Origin: Thermaerobacillus caldiproteolyticus
GTDB lineage: Bacteria > Bacillota > Bacilli > Bacillales > Anoxybacillaceae
Assembly (NCBI RefSeq): GCF_013761245.1
Contig: NZ_JACDUT010000003.1
Coordinates: forward strand, 278,654 to 342,653
Reading direction: 5' to 3'
Length of the DNA: 64,000 nt
The notes under the pieces are model-generated. The model was given only the letters and a program-made list of their open reading frames with translations, searched no databases and was not told where the DNA came from. Positions 36,648 to 45,365 of the stretch are shown here, in pieces. The position numbers were made by a program, and so were the translations under genes. Every line of letters begins with the position of its first letter. The stretch's first letter is position 1.

Positions 36648-37493
36648 ATGATGAAAATAGCGGTTGTCACAGATAGTACAGCATATCTCCCGAAAGATGT
36701 TCGGGAAGCATTAAGCATCTATATGATTCCGTTAAGCGTAACGTTCGGCAATGAAACATATCGGGAAGAAATCGATATAAGTGCGGAGCAATTTTTTGAA
36801 GAAGTGAAACAACATAAACATCTACCGACAACATCCCAACCATCGATAGGGGCGTTTGTAGAACTATTTGAATCGCTTGCGCAAGAGTATGATGCTGTTA
36901 TTAGTATTCATCTTTCTAGTGGAATTAGCGGTACATATCAAGGTGCGGTAACCGCTGGGAGCATGGTCAGCGGCATTCAAGTGTATCCGTATGACTCAGA
37001 AATTAGTTGTATGGCGCAGGGATTTTACGCCATCGAAGCAGCAAAGATGGCAAAGGAAGGAAAGAGACCAGAAGAAATTCTTGCCCGCCTTGACGAAATG
37101 AAAACATCGCTACGCGCCTATTTTATGGTTGATGATTTAACGCACTTGCAGCGCGGTGGCCGGTTAAGCGGGGCGCAAGCGTTCATCGGCAGCCTTCTTC
37201 AAGTCAAACCGCTTCTTCATTTTGAAAATAAGGTTATCGTTCCGTTTGAAAAAATTCGTACGCGCAAAAAAGCTATTAAGCGTATTGAAGAATTATTTGC
37301 CGAAGACGCAAAGACAGGTGTTCCGCTCAAAGCAGCGATCATTCATGCGAACCGGCCAGAGGAAGCGGAACAGTGGAAACAAGAGCTTAGTAGCATGTAT
37401 CCTCACGTGGATATGATGATTAGCTATTTCGGGCCTGTTATTGGCACTCATTTAGGAGAAGGTGCGTTAGGACTGACATGGTATAAGCTGTAA
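36648..37493 (+). CDS. degV: DegV family fatty-acid-binding protein
   Basis: 281 residues with the DegV pattern: VVTDSTAYLP, PLSVTFGNETYREE, TSQPSIGAFVELFE, SSGISGTYQGA and FMVDDLTHLQRGGRLSGAQAF. Members bind fatty acids and act with fatty acid kinase FakA to feed exogenous fatty acids into phospholipid. ATG 36648 follows GAGGAAGG; the longer frame starts inside the degU terminator and is rejected. Confidence 0.92.
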   Translation: MMKIAVVTDSTAYLPKDVREALSIYMIPLSVTFGNETYREEIDISAEQFFEEVKQHKHLPTTSQPSIGAFVELFESLAQEYDAVISIHLSSGISGTYQGAVTAGSMVSGIQVYPYDSEISCMAQGFYAIEAAKMAKEGKRPEEILARLDEMKTSLRAYFMVDDLTHLQRGGRLSGAQAFIGSLLQVKPLLHFENKVIVPFEKIRTRKKAIKRIEELFAEDAKTGVPLKAAIIHANRPEEAEQWKQELSSMYPHVDMMISYFGPVIGTHLGEGALGLTWYKL

Positions 37494-37529
37494 GCAGCCT
37501 TGTGTTGCATCGTACCTTTCTGAAAAATA

Positions 37530-37562
37530 GTATGCGCCGCAGGAAATGATCGCGGCGCATAC
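37530..37562 (+). terminator. GC-rich hairpin between degV and comFA
   Basis: Perfect 11-base GTATGCGCCGC stem, without a T tract. It ends eight bases before the comFA ribosome site, so it could be a leaky terminator or influence comFA translation. Confidence 0.5.
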
Positions 37563-37581
37563 GATACAAAGGAGGAATTTG

Positions 37582-39081
37582 ATGCGTTTTATCGACGTAG
37601 AAGGAAAGCTCATTCCTGAATCGTTGGCGAAAGAATATAGTGGAGAGGCTAAGCCGATTAGCCGCATTGATCACATTGTCCCCCTTCCCCTAAATCCTCA
37701 ATTTTCTGTCTCAACAAAGCTTCTTTCCTTCCTTGAAGGAAGGCACCTGCTTCTTGATGAACTTCCGTTTCCTCTCGATGTGATTCACACGCATTATGAA
37801 CATGGATATATATCGTATGAAAAAGGGATCGTTCAAACGGAACAAGGCTGGCGTTGCAGGAGATGCGGCAATGAAAACACGCATTTATTTGCTTCATTTT
37901 TCTGTGCGCGCTGTGAAACGATCTGTACGTACTGCCGTCGATGTATCATGATGGGACGTGTGAGCGAATGCACTCCGCTTCTCGTCTCTCATTTTTACTC
38001 TGAGCCCGCTATGTATGAGAAGCCGCTAGCGTGGAATGGAGAGCTTTCTCTAGGACAACAGCAAGCAGCCGAAGCGGTTGTTGCTGCTGTAGAGAAAAAC
38101 CTGGAACTGCTCATTTGGGCAGTATGCGGTGCTGGAAAGACGGAGGTGTTATTTCCCGGTATCAGTCGGGCGCTCGAACTTGGAAAGCGTGTATGTATCG
38201 CAACGCCTCGCACCGATGTTGTGTTAGAGCTCGCCCCTCGTCTAAAACAAGCTTTTCCAGCTGTTCCTGTCATCGCGTTATATGGCGGAAGCGACGAGCG
38301 CGGTACGTTATCTCCGCTTGTCGTTGCGACGACGCACCAATTGTTGCGATTTTACCGAACGTTTGATGTGACGGTCATTGATGAAGTCGATGCCTTTCCG
38401 TATTCTGTTGAGCCGATGTTGCAGTATGCCGTAGAGAAAGCGAGAAAAGAAACATCTGCTCTCATCTATGTCACAGCAACTCCTCATAAAGCGTGGCAGC
38501 AAGAAATTAAGCTCGGAAAGCGACAAGCTGTCACGATTCCCGCACGTTACCACGGATTTCCTCTTCCTGTTCCTTCGTTTGAATGGTGCGGCAATTGGCG
38601 AAAAGCAGTAAAACGTGGGCTGTTTCCCCGCAATGTGTCCGCGTGGATCGAACGAAGACTCCAAGAAGGAAAGCAAGCGTTTTTATTCGTTCCCCATGTT
38701 GAGCTGTTAGAGCGTGTGGTTGTCATTTTAAAACAGCTTGATAATCGGATTGAAGGCGTTCATGCAGAAGACCGAGAGCGGAAAGAAAAAGTCCACGCGT
38801 TTCGGAAAGGAAACATTCCAATTCTTGTGACAACGACGATTTTAGAGAGAGGGGTAACGGTTCCCAATATTGATGTCGCTGTGCTTGGAGCCGAAGACGA
38901 TATTTTTACGGAAGGGGCGCTCGTCCAAATTGCCGGGCGGGTTGGGCGCAGCGCACAATATCCAAGCGGAGATATTCGTTTTTTTCACTACGGAAAAACA
39001 AAGGAGATGTTGAAAGCAAAGCGGCAAATTATACGCATGAACAAAGAAGCTGAGGAAAGGGGGATGTTGAAGCGGGGATGA
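37582..39081 (+). CDS. comFA: Competence DNA helicase/translocase ComFA
   Basis: 499 residues. N-terminal zinc-binding module with four Cys pairs (CRRCGN, CARCET, CTYCRRC), then a superfamily 2 helicase with Walker A (CGAGKTE), Walker B (VIDEVDAFP), TATP and the C-terminal motif VQIAGRVGRS. It is the ATPase that pulls single-stranded DNA through ComEC in transformation. ATG has AAAGGAGG upstream. comFC overlaps its end by four bases, leaving no room for comFB. Confidence 0.95.
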   Translation: MRFIDVEGKLIPESLAKEYSGEAKPISRIDHIVPLPLNPQFSVSTKLLSFLEGRHLLLDELPFPLDVIHTHYEHGYISYEKGIVQTEQGWRCRRCGNENTHLFASFFCARCETICTYCRRCIMMGRVSECTPLLVSHFYSEPAMYEKPLAWNGELSLGQQQAAEAVVAAVEKNLELLIWAVCGAGKTEVLFPGISRALELGKRVCIATPRTDVVLELAPRLKQAFPAVPVIALYGGSDERGTLSPLVVATTHQLLRFYRTFDVTVIDEVDAFPYSVEPMLQYAVEKARKETSALIYVTATPHKAWQQEIKLGKRQAVTIPARYHGFPLPVPSFEWCGNWRKAVKRGLFPRNVSAWIERRLQEGKQAFLFVPHVELLERVVVILKQLDNRIEGVHAEDRERKEKVHAFRKGNIPILVTTTILERGVTVPNIDVAVLGAEDDIFTEGALVQIAGRVGRSAQYPSGDIRFFHYGKTKEMLKAKRQIIRMNKEAEERGMLKRG

Positions 39082-39788
39082 GACCATATTGTCTCCTCTG
39101 TCATCATTGCTACCAACCGCGTGTTAGCTGGAGCGATTTGCTTACGTTAAAGAAGGGGGATTGTCTTTGTGCAACATGCCGAAGGTCGTTTTCGCTTATT
39201 GATAGTGACATATGCAGCGACTGTGGCAGACCGCTAGATCATTTAGATCATTCCTATCGCGATGGTGACGTATGTAACGATTGTTTACGTTGGCAAAATG
39301 ATAATGAGTGGAAGGGAGTGCTGGCCAAAAACCGTTCTGTCTATGTGTATGACGATGTTATGAAAGAGGTTATCTCCCGTTGGAAATTCCGCGGCGATTA
39401 CGCGATCATCGAAGCGTTTCGCCACGATGTGTGCCGCGTGTTTTCTCATCATTTCTCCTCGGAGTCCGTCCTTGTCCCGATTCCGTTAAGCCGCGAACGC
39501 CTATATGAACGAGGTTTTAATCAAGCAAAAGCCCTGGCCGAGTTGTTGTCTCTCCCTATTCTTGATATTTTAGAACGTGATCACTTAGAAAAACAATCAA
39601 AAAAATCACGCCATGAACGGTTGCAAATGGAAAACGTCTTTCGTTTGCGCATGTCTCTCCCTTTAGAAAAGCCGCTTGTCATCATTGATGATATTTACAC
39701 AACGGGCGCGACCGTCAGACATGCCGCCAAACGGTTGCGTCAAGCCGGAGCAACAGACGTCTCCTCCTTCACCCTCGCCCGCGCGTAG
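39078..39788 (+). CDS. comFC: Competence protein ComFC
   Basis: 236 residues: N-terminal double zinc ribbon (CLLCHHC, CATCRRSF, CSDCGRPL, CNDC) and a C-terminal phosphoribosyltransferase fold with the VIIDDIYTTGATVRHA PRPP loop and the PIPLSRERLYERGFNQA segment. It works with ComFA in DNA uptake. Translation is coupled to comFA by the ATGA overlap. Confidence 0.94.
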   Translation: MRPYCLLCHHCYQPRVSWSDLLTLKKGDCLCATCRRSFSLIDSDICSDCGRPLDHLDHSYRDGDVCNDCLRWQNDNEWKGVLAKNRSVYVYDDVMKEVISRWKFRGDYAIIEAFRHDVCRVFSHHFSSESVLVPIPLSRERLYERGFNQAKALAELLSLPILDILERDHLEKQSKKSRHERLQMENVFRLRMSLPLEKPLVIIDDIYTTGATVRHAAKRLRQAGATDVSSFTLARA

Positions 39789-39805
39789 CTGGTCATATTT
39801 CGTCG

Positions 39806-39833
39806 TAAACATCTGAGATCGGCATGCCGATAT
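39806..39833 (+). promoter_or_regulatory. Sigma-D promoter before the FliK-like gene
   Basis: TAAA, 16 bases, perfect GCCGATAT. Only the spacing deviates by one base from consensus. It marks the start of a flagellar transcription unit directly after comFC. Confidence 0.7.
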
Positions 39834-39866
39834 TAAAAGTAAGGAAATATGGAACGGAGAGTGATA

Positions 39867-41666
39867 GTGGTGGAGGTTAGGAACGATTGGGCAGCCAATC
39901 TATCTATGCATCCTTCTAGTTCATGGAAAGAAGGAGATACGTTTTTTGCTATAGTGAAAGAAAAATTAAATGATCATGAAGCGATTGTAACGATAAAAGG
40001 GCAAGATCTGCATGTCAGCTTTCGAGGAGACATACCGGATCAAGAGAAAGTTGTGATACAAATTACAGGAACCAATCAACATCTTCTCGAAGTACAAGTT
40101 GTGCCGCAAAAGCCTGAGGTAATGGCCGGAACTGGTGAAACAGAATTAGCAAAAATTGAACAAATATTGTCGGCACAAGGGATTCGTCTTACTAGCCAAG
40201 AGAAAGCCGTATTAAAATACTTTTTAGAAAAAGCAAAAGGAACGTTTAACGAAAAACTAGAAACGATACAAGCTCTTGTGAATAAAAAGCTTCCCATTAC
40301 TGATATACACTTACAATCCATTCATGAAGCGCTGCATGGTGAACCGCTCGGAGAGACGTTAACACAATTGATTGAAGTAATGAATGAGGTGTTTGATAGC
40401 GAAAGAGAGAAGACGAACGATCGACGCCAAGAAAATGAGCAACGCGTACATGACGAGTCTGCTTCTTTTTCTCAGGAGATGAATACGGAAGATTCGGCTA
40501 CGCAGCCAGCTGCATGGCTATACGAGAACGAGGATTGGTATAACAGCCTTCCGATGCAAACGAAAGATATCATCGTTCGAACGGTGACAGACAAGCTGTC
40601 TCAAGTAACGGTGGAGTTTAAAAAATTGCAGACGGAATTACAGAGAAAATTAGATAATATTACATTTTTAGTAACGAATAGTCCGCAGGCGCGCCAGCAA
40701 GGAAAGTCTTTTATTGAAGCGGCGATTCACACATTAGATCGCGCGATTTTACAAGGGGAATTTATGCTGTTTACAGATATGGCGACAGAAAAACAATTGC
40801 TTCAAGCAAGTTCACAGTTGGCGGAGGCAAAGCAGCTGCTAGAGAATGGAAAGCAAAGTGATGCGCTCAACATTGTCAAGAACGTCAAAGCTTTCATCGA
40901 AACGTTGCGCTTTCAACCATCGGACATAAAAGTCAAACATTTTATTTCGGAATGGAATGTAAATCAACAGGGGGAAATGCCTAAAGTGCAACTTGCTTCA
41001 CAAATATCGCGTTCTCTCCCGTTTTCTAACGGCGAAGAAGTTTCAGCGAGAAATACGTTTGAACAATTGCGCCAAATGGGTTTCCACCATGAAAAGGATG
41101 TTGCACAGGGAATATTTTCAAAAAAGTTATCTTTTGAAACAGACAATATAAAATCGTTATTCATGCGGTTCATGCAAGAAGGCCCTGAAAACATCGCCCG
41201 ACAAGCTGAACAGGCGGTCAACAATATAACAGGACAGCAGCTGTTAAGTAAATTTGAACCAACAAGCCATACACAGACAATGTTTTACCAATTGCCGTTA
41301 CTCATGCAAGATCAAATCGAAACGGTAAACGTGTATTTAAATTCCCGTAATGACAATGGGAAGCTGGATTGGCAAAACTGTAGTTTGTACTTTTTGCTCG
41401 AAACAAAAACATACGGAAAAATTGGCATATTACTTCAAGCGGTAGAGCGAAATTTAACGGTTACGATTAAAGGAGACCATCCACAATTGTCAGACGCATT
41501 AAATCCATTAACCGAGGTGACAAAAGAAAACTTAGAGGCAATCGGTTATCATGTAAAAGGAATCGTATTTGCGAAAATGACCGAACAGCAGGAGCCAAAG
41601 AAAGAGATGGAAATCGTGCAACAAAAAGATATCCATAGCGGGAAAGGGTACGATGTGACAATATGA
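39867..41666 (+). CDS. FliK-like flagellar hook-length-control-related protein
   Basis: About 599 residues, low complexity, rich in Gln, Glu and Lys, without membrane helices. The C-terminal 110 residues (WQNCSLYFLLETKTYGKIGI, then LTVTIKGDHPQLSDALNPLT) match the pattern of the FliK C-terminal domain, in which a beta-strand pair is followed by a helical LxxxGxxVxxI segment. B. subtilis has a comparable gene pair, ylqG-ylqH. A GTG start was chosen because GGAGAG lies five to eight bases upstream; ATG 39849 and GTG 39870 are alternatives. A sigma-D promoter precedes it. The role in hook or filament assembly is inferred. Confidence 0.65.
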   Translation: MVEVRNDWAANLSMHPSSSWKEGDTFFAIVKEKLNDHEAIVTIKGQDLHVSFRGDIPDQEKVVIQITGTNQHLLEVQVVPQKPEVMAGTGETELAKIEQILSAQGIRLTSQEKAVLKYFLEKAKGTFNEKLETIQALVNKKLPITDIHLQSIHEALHGEPLGETLTQLIEVMNEVFDSEREKTNDRRQENEQRVHDESASFSQEMNTEDSATQPAAWLYENEDWYNSLPMQTKDIIVRTVTDKLSQVTVEFKKLQTELQRKLDNITFLVTNSPQARQQGKSFIEAAIHTLDRAILQGEFMLFTDMATEKQLLQASSQLAEAKQLLENGKQSDALNIVKNVKAFIETLRFQPSDIKVKHFISEWNVNQQGEMPKVQLASQISRSLPFSNGEEVSARNTFEQLRQMGFHHEKDVAQGIFSKKLSFETDNIKSLFMRFMQEGPENIARQAEQAVNNITGQQLLSKFEPTSHTQTMFYQLPLLMQDQIETVNVYLNSRNDNGKLDWQNCSLYFLLETKTYGKIGILLQAVERNLTVTIKGDHPQLSDALNPLTEVTKENLEAIGYHVKGIVFAKMTEQQEPKKEMEIVQQKDIHSGKGYDVTI

Positions 41667-41920
41667 AAAGCAGCTATCAACATTATCTGTCCGCATTAGC
41701 AAGTTATGAAGAAGGAGCCAATCGGTTGTCAGAAACGTCTCAGCGGAACACAAATACAGCGGCAGAAATCATTCAAAAAGGACAACAGCAAAACATTCCT
41801 ATCCAACCTCATACATCCCTTGTTGAGCACTTAGCTGATCCGGAAAACCGTGTCCCTTCCCAACTTTATGCCGTAATCGGAGAAATTGTACGGTTGATTA
41901 AGAATATTGAACAAAAATAG
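41663..41920 (+). CDS. Short protein resembling the FlhB cytoplasmic C-terminal domain (YlqH-like)
   Basis: 85 residues. The line AAEIIQKGQQQNIPIQPHTS followed by LVEHL and VPSQLYAVIGEIVRLI aligns with the FlhB/YscU cytoplasmic domain after its autocleavage site (typical pattern: AxxIIxxAxxxxIPIxxxxxLxxxL...IPxxLYxAVAEVLxxxY). The NPTH cleavage motif and all membrane helices are absent. It overlaps the FliK-like gene by four bases. Since FliK switches export specificity by touching FlhB-C, the pair looks like a detached FliK/FlhB-C couple. The family assignment was made by eye. Confidence 0.6.
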   Translation: MKSSYQHYLSALASYEEGANRLSETSQRNTNTAAEIIQKGQQQNIPIQPHTSLVEHLADPENRVPSQLYAVIGEIVRLIKNIEQK

Positions 41921-41931
41921 GGGCGATTGAT

Positions 41932-42369
41932 ATGGAAATCGAGAAAATAGCAAAAGCAAATATATTTAAAGTCAGCAGGAAAGACACAAAAGCTTCACCG
42001 TCTGTTTCATTCACCGAGGTAATGGCAAAGCGAAGCGAAGAACTTGCGCTTGAACGTTTCCAGCAGCTTGTCCAGCAAATCGAAGATCAAGGAAAAGTTT
42101 TGGCGGAATCCCGTTCTGTTGAAGATTTGCGTAAGTATAAAAAGCTTGTCAAAACGCTGCTTGATGATGCGGTGAAAAATGGTTTGCAGTTATCGGAGCA
42201 GCACGGCTTTAACTGGAGCGGACGTTCACGATTATACAAAATTGTGAAAGAAGTAGATCAAAAACTAATCGATCTCACTAATGCCGTGTTGCAAAAAGAA
42301 AAGCAAGGCATTGACTTGTTAAACACCATTGGAGAAATTCAAGGGCTGATTATTAATATTTATACGTAA
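41932..42369 (+). CDS. YaaR-like protein (DUF327)
   Basis: 145 residues, helical and charged, with the DUF327 pattern: SFTEVMAKRSEELALERFQQ near residue 25, then LRKYKKLVKTLLDDAVKNG, LYKIVKEVDQKLIDLT and a C-terminal LLNTIGEIQGLIINIYT. B. subtilis YaaR lies near holB; here a member sits inside the flagellar region, in line with the FliK-like gene. Biochemical function is not known. Confidence 0.8.
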   Translation: MEIEKIAKANIFKVSRKDTKASPSVSFTEVMAKRSEELALERFQQLVQQIEDQGKVLAESRSVEDLRKYKKLVKTLLDDAVKNGLQLSEQHGFNWSGRSRLYKIVKEVDQKLIDLTNAVLQKEKQGIDLLNTIGEIQGLIINIYT

Positions 42370-42424
42370 CATGTTCCTTTTGTCGTATAATAAAAGGAAA
42401 GACAATGACAGGGAGAGGACATTG

Positions 42425-42838
42425 ATGAACTTAGAAAATTGTCCAAATTGCGGGAATCTGTTTGTCAAAAGTCAATTTCGTGATATTTGTGAAAGCTGCT
42501 ATAAAGAAGAAGAAAAACAGTTTGAAAAAGTCTATCAATTTTTGCGGAAACGGGAAAACCGCATGGCAACAATGACGCAAGTCGTCAACGGAACGGGTGT
42601 GAAAGAATCCCTCCTGATTAAATTTATTAGAAATGGACGCTTAAAGCTTGCTCCATTCCCGAACTTAGGGTATCCTTGCGACCGCTGCGGCAAGATGATC
42701 AGAGAGGGGAAACTGTGCGCTAATTGTTTAAAAGACTTGAATCAGCAAATAGAAAAACTACAGAAAGAAGAAATGAAGAAAAAACGTCAAGCAAGCACGG
42801 TTTATTATGTAAAAAAAGAAGAAAACGATAGTCTTTGA
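42425..42838 (+). CDS. yvyF: Flagellar operon protein YvyF
   Basis: 137 residues with two zinc ribbons (CPNCGNLF/CESCY and CDRCGKM/CANC) separated by a helix-turn-helix-like region. ATG 42425 is preceded by GGGAGAGG; an upstream in-frame start lies in the previous gene's spacer. It keeps its place before flgM as in B. subtilis. The exact role is not established. Confidence 0.9.
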   Translation: MNLENCPNCGNLFVKSQFRDICESCYKEEEKQFEKVYQFLRKRENRMATMTQVVNGTGVKESLLIKFIRNGRLKLAPFPNLGYPCDRCGKMIREGKLCANCLKDLNQQIEKLQKEEMKKKRQASTVYYVKKEENDSL

Positions 42839-42845
42839 TTTTTTG

Positions 42846-42872
42846 TAAACAATCCTTTTCTTTTGCCGATAA
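42846..42872 (+). promoter_or_regulatory. Sigma-D promoter of flgM
   Basis: TAAA, exactly 15 bases, GCCGATAA: essentially consensus. It gives autoregulation of the anti-sigma factor operon. Confidence 0.85.
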
Positions 42873-42918
42873 TATAAATAGAAAGAGACGGAATCGGACC
42901 GAAAAAGGAGGGAACGGA

Positions 42919-43182
42919 GTGCGAATTAATAACTTTGGACCAGCGGGAATGAATCCTTACAGATGTCAGTTCGATAAAGAAATCCAGACGAACAAGCCTG
43001 TAGCCAAGCAGGATAAAGTGGAAATTTCCGCGACGGCGAAAGAATTGCAGCAAGTTTCTCAATGGGCTGTTGAACATCAAAATAAAGTGCGCGCACTAAA
43101 AGAACAAGTACAAAATGGAACATACAAAATTGATGCTGAAGCGGTCGCGAAAAGCATATATAAGTTTTACTTTGAAAATTAA
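42919..43182 (+). CDS. flgM: Anti-sigma-D factor FlgM
   Basis: 87 residues from a GTG start with GGAGG upstream. Holds sigma-D inactive until the hook-basal body is finished. The C-terminal half has the FlgM pattern (KVEISATAKELQQVSQW ... VQNGTYKIDAEAVAKSIYKF). The GTG is the only start consistent with size and ribosome site. Confidence 0.93.
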   Translation: MRINNFGPAGMNPYRCQFDKEIQTNKPVAKQDKVEISATAKELQQVSQWAVEHQNKVRALKEQVQNGTYKIDAEAVAKSIYKFYFEN

Positions 43183-43237
43183 ATGAGTATCTTATCATAC
43201 TGATTTCATTTTTATGGACTTTTTTGGGAGGGATTTC

Positions 43238-43732
43238 ATGTCTGCCAAATCATTAATTGATTTATTGGAAGGACATTTGAAGCTGCATAAAGGTTTGTTG
43301 CAACTGGCAAATAAAAAAACGGAATCTTTGAAGAAAGGCGACATTGAAGCCCTCACCGCAATTATGAAAGAGGAGCAAAAGTATATTGCCGCAGTGAAAC
43401 AGATCGAGAGGGAACGAATTCTTGCTGTTGAAAAGATACTAAGCTCCTTAGGTCATACACAGACAGAGCCGACATTAACGATATGTATTGAATTGATGGA
43501 AGAACCGGAGCGCTCAGCTTTAGAAATATTGCGAGACAAATTGCTAGCAGTAGTTGCAGAGCTCAGAAATATTAATCAGTTAAATCAACAGCTTCTCCAG
43601 CAATCGTTGCAGTTTGTCAATATGACTTTGGATATGATCATGCCGAAGCGGCAAGAAGTGAATTATAGAAAACCGAACATGGCGCCATCTTCATATGAAG
43701 GCAGCCGATCGTTATTTGATTCAAAAGCTTAG
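43238..43732 (+). CDS. flgN: Flagellar chaperone FlgN
   Basis: 164 residues, helical throughout, FlgN family: LEGHLKLHKGLLQLANKKTE, LKKGDIEALTAIMKEEQKYI and RNINQLNQQLLQQSLQFVN. Export chaperone for the hook-filament junction proteins FlgK and FlgL, which follow. GGGAGGG precedes the ATG. Confidence 0.93.
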   Translation: MSAKSLIDLLEGHLKLHKGLLQLANKKTESLKKGDIEALTAIMKEEQKYIAAVKQIERERILAVEKILSSLGHTQTEPTLTICIELMEEPERSALEILRDKLLAVVAELRNINQLNQQLLQQSLQFVNMTLDMIMPKRQEVNYRKPNMAPSSYEGSRSLFDSKA

Positions 43733-43767
43733 CGAACAAGCGATCTTCAAGTATTGGGGGAAATGTG

Positions 43768-45351
43768 ATGCGATCAACGTTTCAAGGCTTAGAAATAGCG
43801 AAGCGAGGAATATTTACTCAACAATCGGCTTTGTATGTAACCGGCAATAACATTGCAAACGCGAATACGCCGGGCTACTCACGCCAGCGTGTCAACTTTG
43901 TTGAGACAGAGCCGTATCCACCGGCGTCGATGAACCGTCCGCAAATTCCTGGACAGATGGGGACGGGGGTAGCTGCGGGATCTGTGCAGAGAATACGTGA
44001 CAGCTTTTTAGATTACCAATATCGGAATGAATCAAACAAGCTCGGTTATTGGGACACGCGTTCAGATGCGATTTCAAAAATGGAAGATATTATGAATGAG
44101 CCGAGTGAATTTGGATTAGGGAAAGCGATGACGCAATTTTGGGAATCACTGCAGACTTTAAGTGTCAATCCGGAAAATGAGGGCGCTCGCGCTGTTGTGC
44201 GTCAACGTGGAGTAGCAGTGGCTGAGTCCTTCAATTATCTTTACAACTCTTTATCGCAAATTCGTACGGATTTAGGACAAGAGATTAAAACAGGGTTACT
44301 AGAAGTGAATTCTATTTTAAAACAAATCAGCGAACTAAACGATCAAATTAAGGCGATTGAACCTAATGGCTATTTGCCGAATGATCTTTATGATAAACGC
44401 GATGCTCTTGTTGATGAACTATCAAAGTTTTTTAATGTAAAAATAGATAAGGTTTCTTCGGGAGGGAATTCTCTCGATATCGCAGAAGGAATTTACGAAA
44501 TTTCACTAGTTAATCAGGACGGTTCAACTATAAAGGTAGTGACGAAAGACGGCTATTCTCAATTATCGGTTGACCCATCTGTCGATCCTGTTAATGACCC
44601 TACAAATCCGAACGGATTTGTTTCCAGCATTAAAATAGATGGTTCCGCTGTTTCCATCTCACCAGACAATTTAGGGAATGGAAGAATGAAGGCATTGATT
44701 GAAGCTTATGGCTACGGGCCTGATCAAGATAATGTGAAAGGCTATTACCCTGATATGCTCGCCAATTTAGATAAAATGGCGTATTCGTTTGCTACAATGT
44801 TTAATGCACAACATCAAAAGGGATTTGGACTTAATAATTCCACAGGGTTAGATTTCTTTACAATGACCTTAAGTGGTCCGCCAACAGAAAAAGGAGCAGC
44901 AGCTACTATTAAAGTAGATGATAATATTATGAACGACCTTTCTAATATTGCTGCCTCTTCGAAGATAGGAGAGTCCGGAAACGGAAATAATGCCCTTAAT
45001 TTAGCGATGATTAAAGATGTTCAAATTACTAGTGGTTCAGCCACTCTTCCAAGCGGTGACCTGATTAATGGATTGCCTATTACTGGTGGAACGGTGCAAA
45101 CATTTTATGAAGGGCTTATTGGGAAAATCGGTGTCGATGGACAACAAGCAGAGAGAATGAAATCTAATGCAGAAACGCTGGTGACATCTGTTGAACGAAA
45201 CCGTCAATCTGTCAGCTCTGTTTCACTTGATGAAGAGATGACAAATTTAATTAAATTCCAGCATGCTTATAATGCAGCCGCTCGAAACATTACAGTGATT
45301 GATGAAATGCTCGATAGAATTATTAACGGCATGGGCCGTGTTGGTTTATAA
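43768..45351 (+). CDS. flgK: Flagellar hook-associated protein 1 FlgK
   Basis: 527 residues. N-terminal rod-type motif LYVTGNNIANANTPGYSRQRV, a middle beta region, and a C-terminal coiled region SVSLDEEMTNLIKFQHAYNAAARNI, both needed for assembly at the hook-filament junction. ATG follows GTG directly; the ATG has the better distance from GGGGG. Confidence 0.96.
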   Translation: MRSTFQGLEIAKRGIFTQQSALYVTGNNIANANTPGYSRQRVNFVETEPYPPASMNRPQIPGQMGTGVAAGSVQRIRDSFLDYQYRNESNKLGYWDTRSDAISKMEDIMNEPSEFGLGKAMTQFWESLQTLSVNPENEGARAVVRQRGVAVAESFNYLYNSLSQIRTDLGQEIKTGLLEVNSILKQISELNDQIKAIEPNGYLPNDLYDKRDALVDELSKFFNVKIDKVSSGGNSLDIAEGIYEISLVNQDGSTIKVVTKDGYSQLSVDPSVDPVNDPTNPNGFVSSIKIDGSAVSISPDNLGNGRMKALIEAYGYGPDQDNVKGYYPDMLANLDKMAYSFATMFNAQHQKGFGLNNSTGLDFFTMTLSGPPTEKGAAATIKVDDNIMNDLSNIAASSKIGESGNGNNALNLAMIKDVQITSGSATLPSGDLINGLPITGGTVQTFYEGLIGKIGVDGQQAERMKSNAETLVTSVERNRQSVSSVSLDEEMTNLIKFQHAYNAAARNITVIDEMLDRIINGMGRVGL

Positions 45352-45365
45352 GGTAGGTGATTGAT

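Noticed and set aside
38308..38676. 122-codon minus-strand frame in comFA
   Set aside because: Shadow frame of a well-supported helicase gene.
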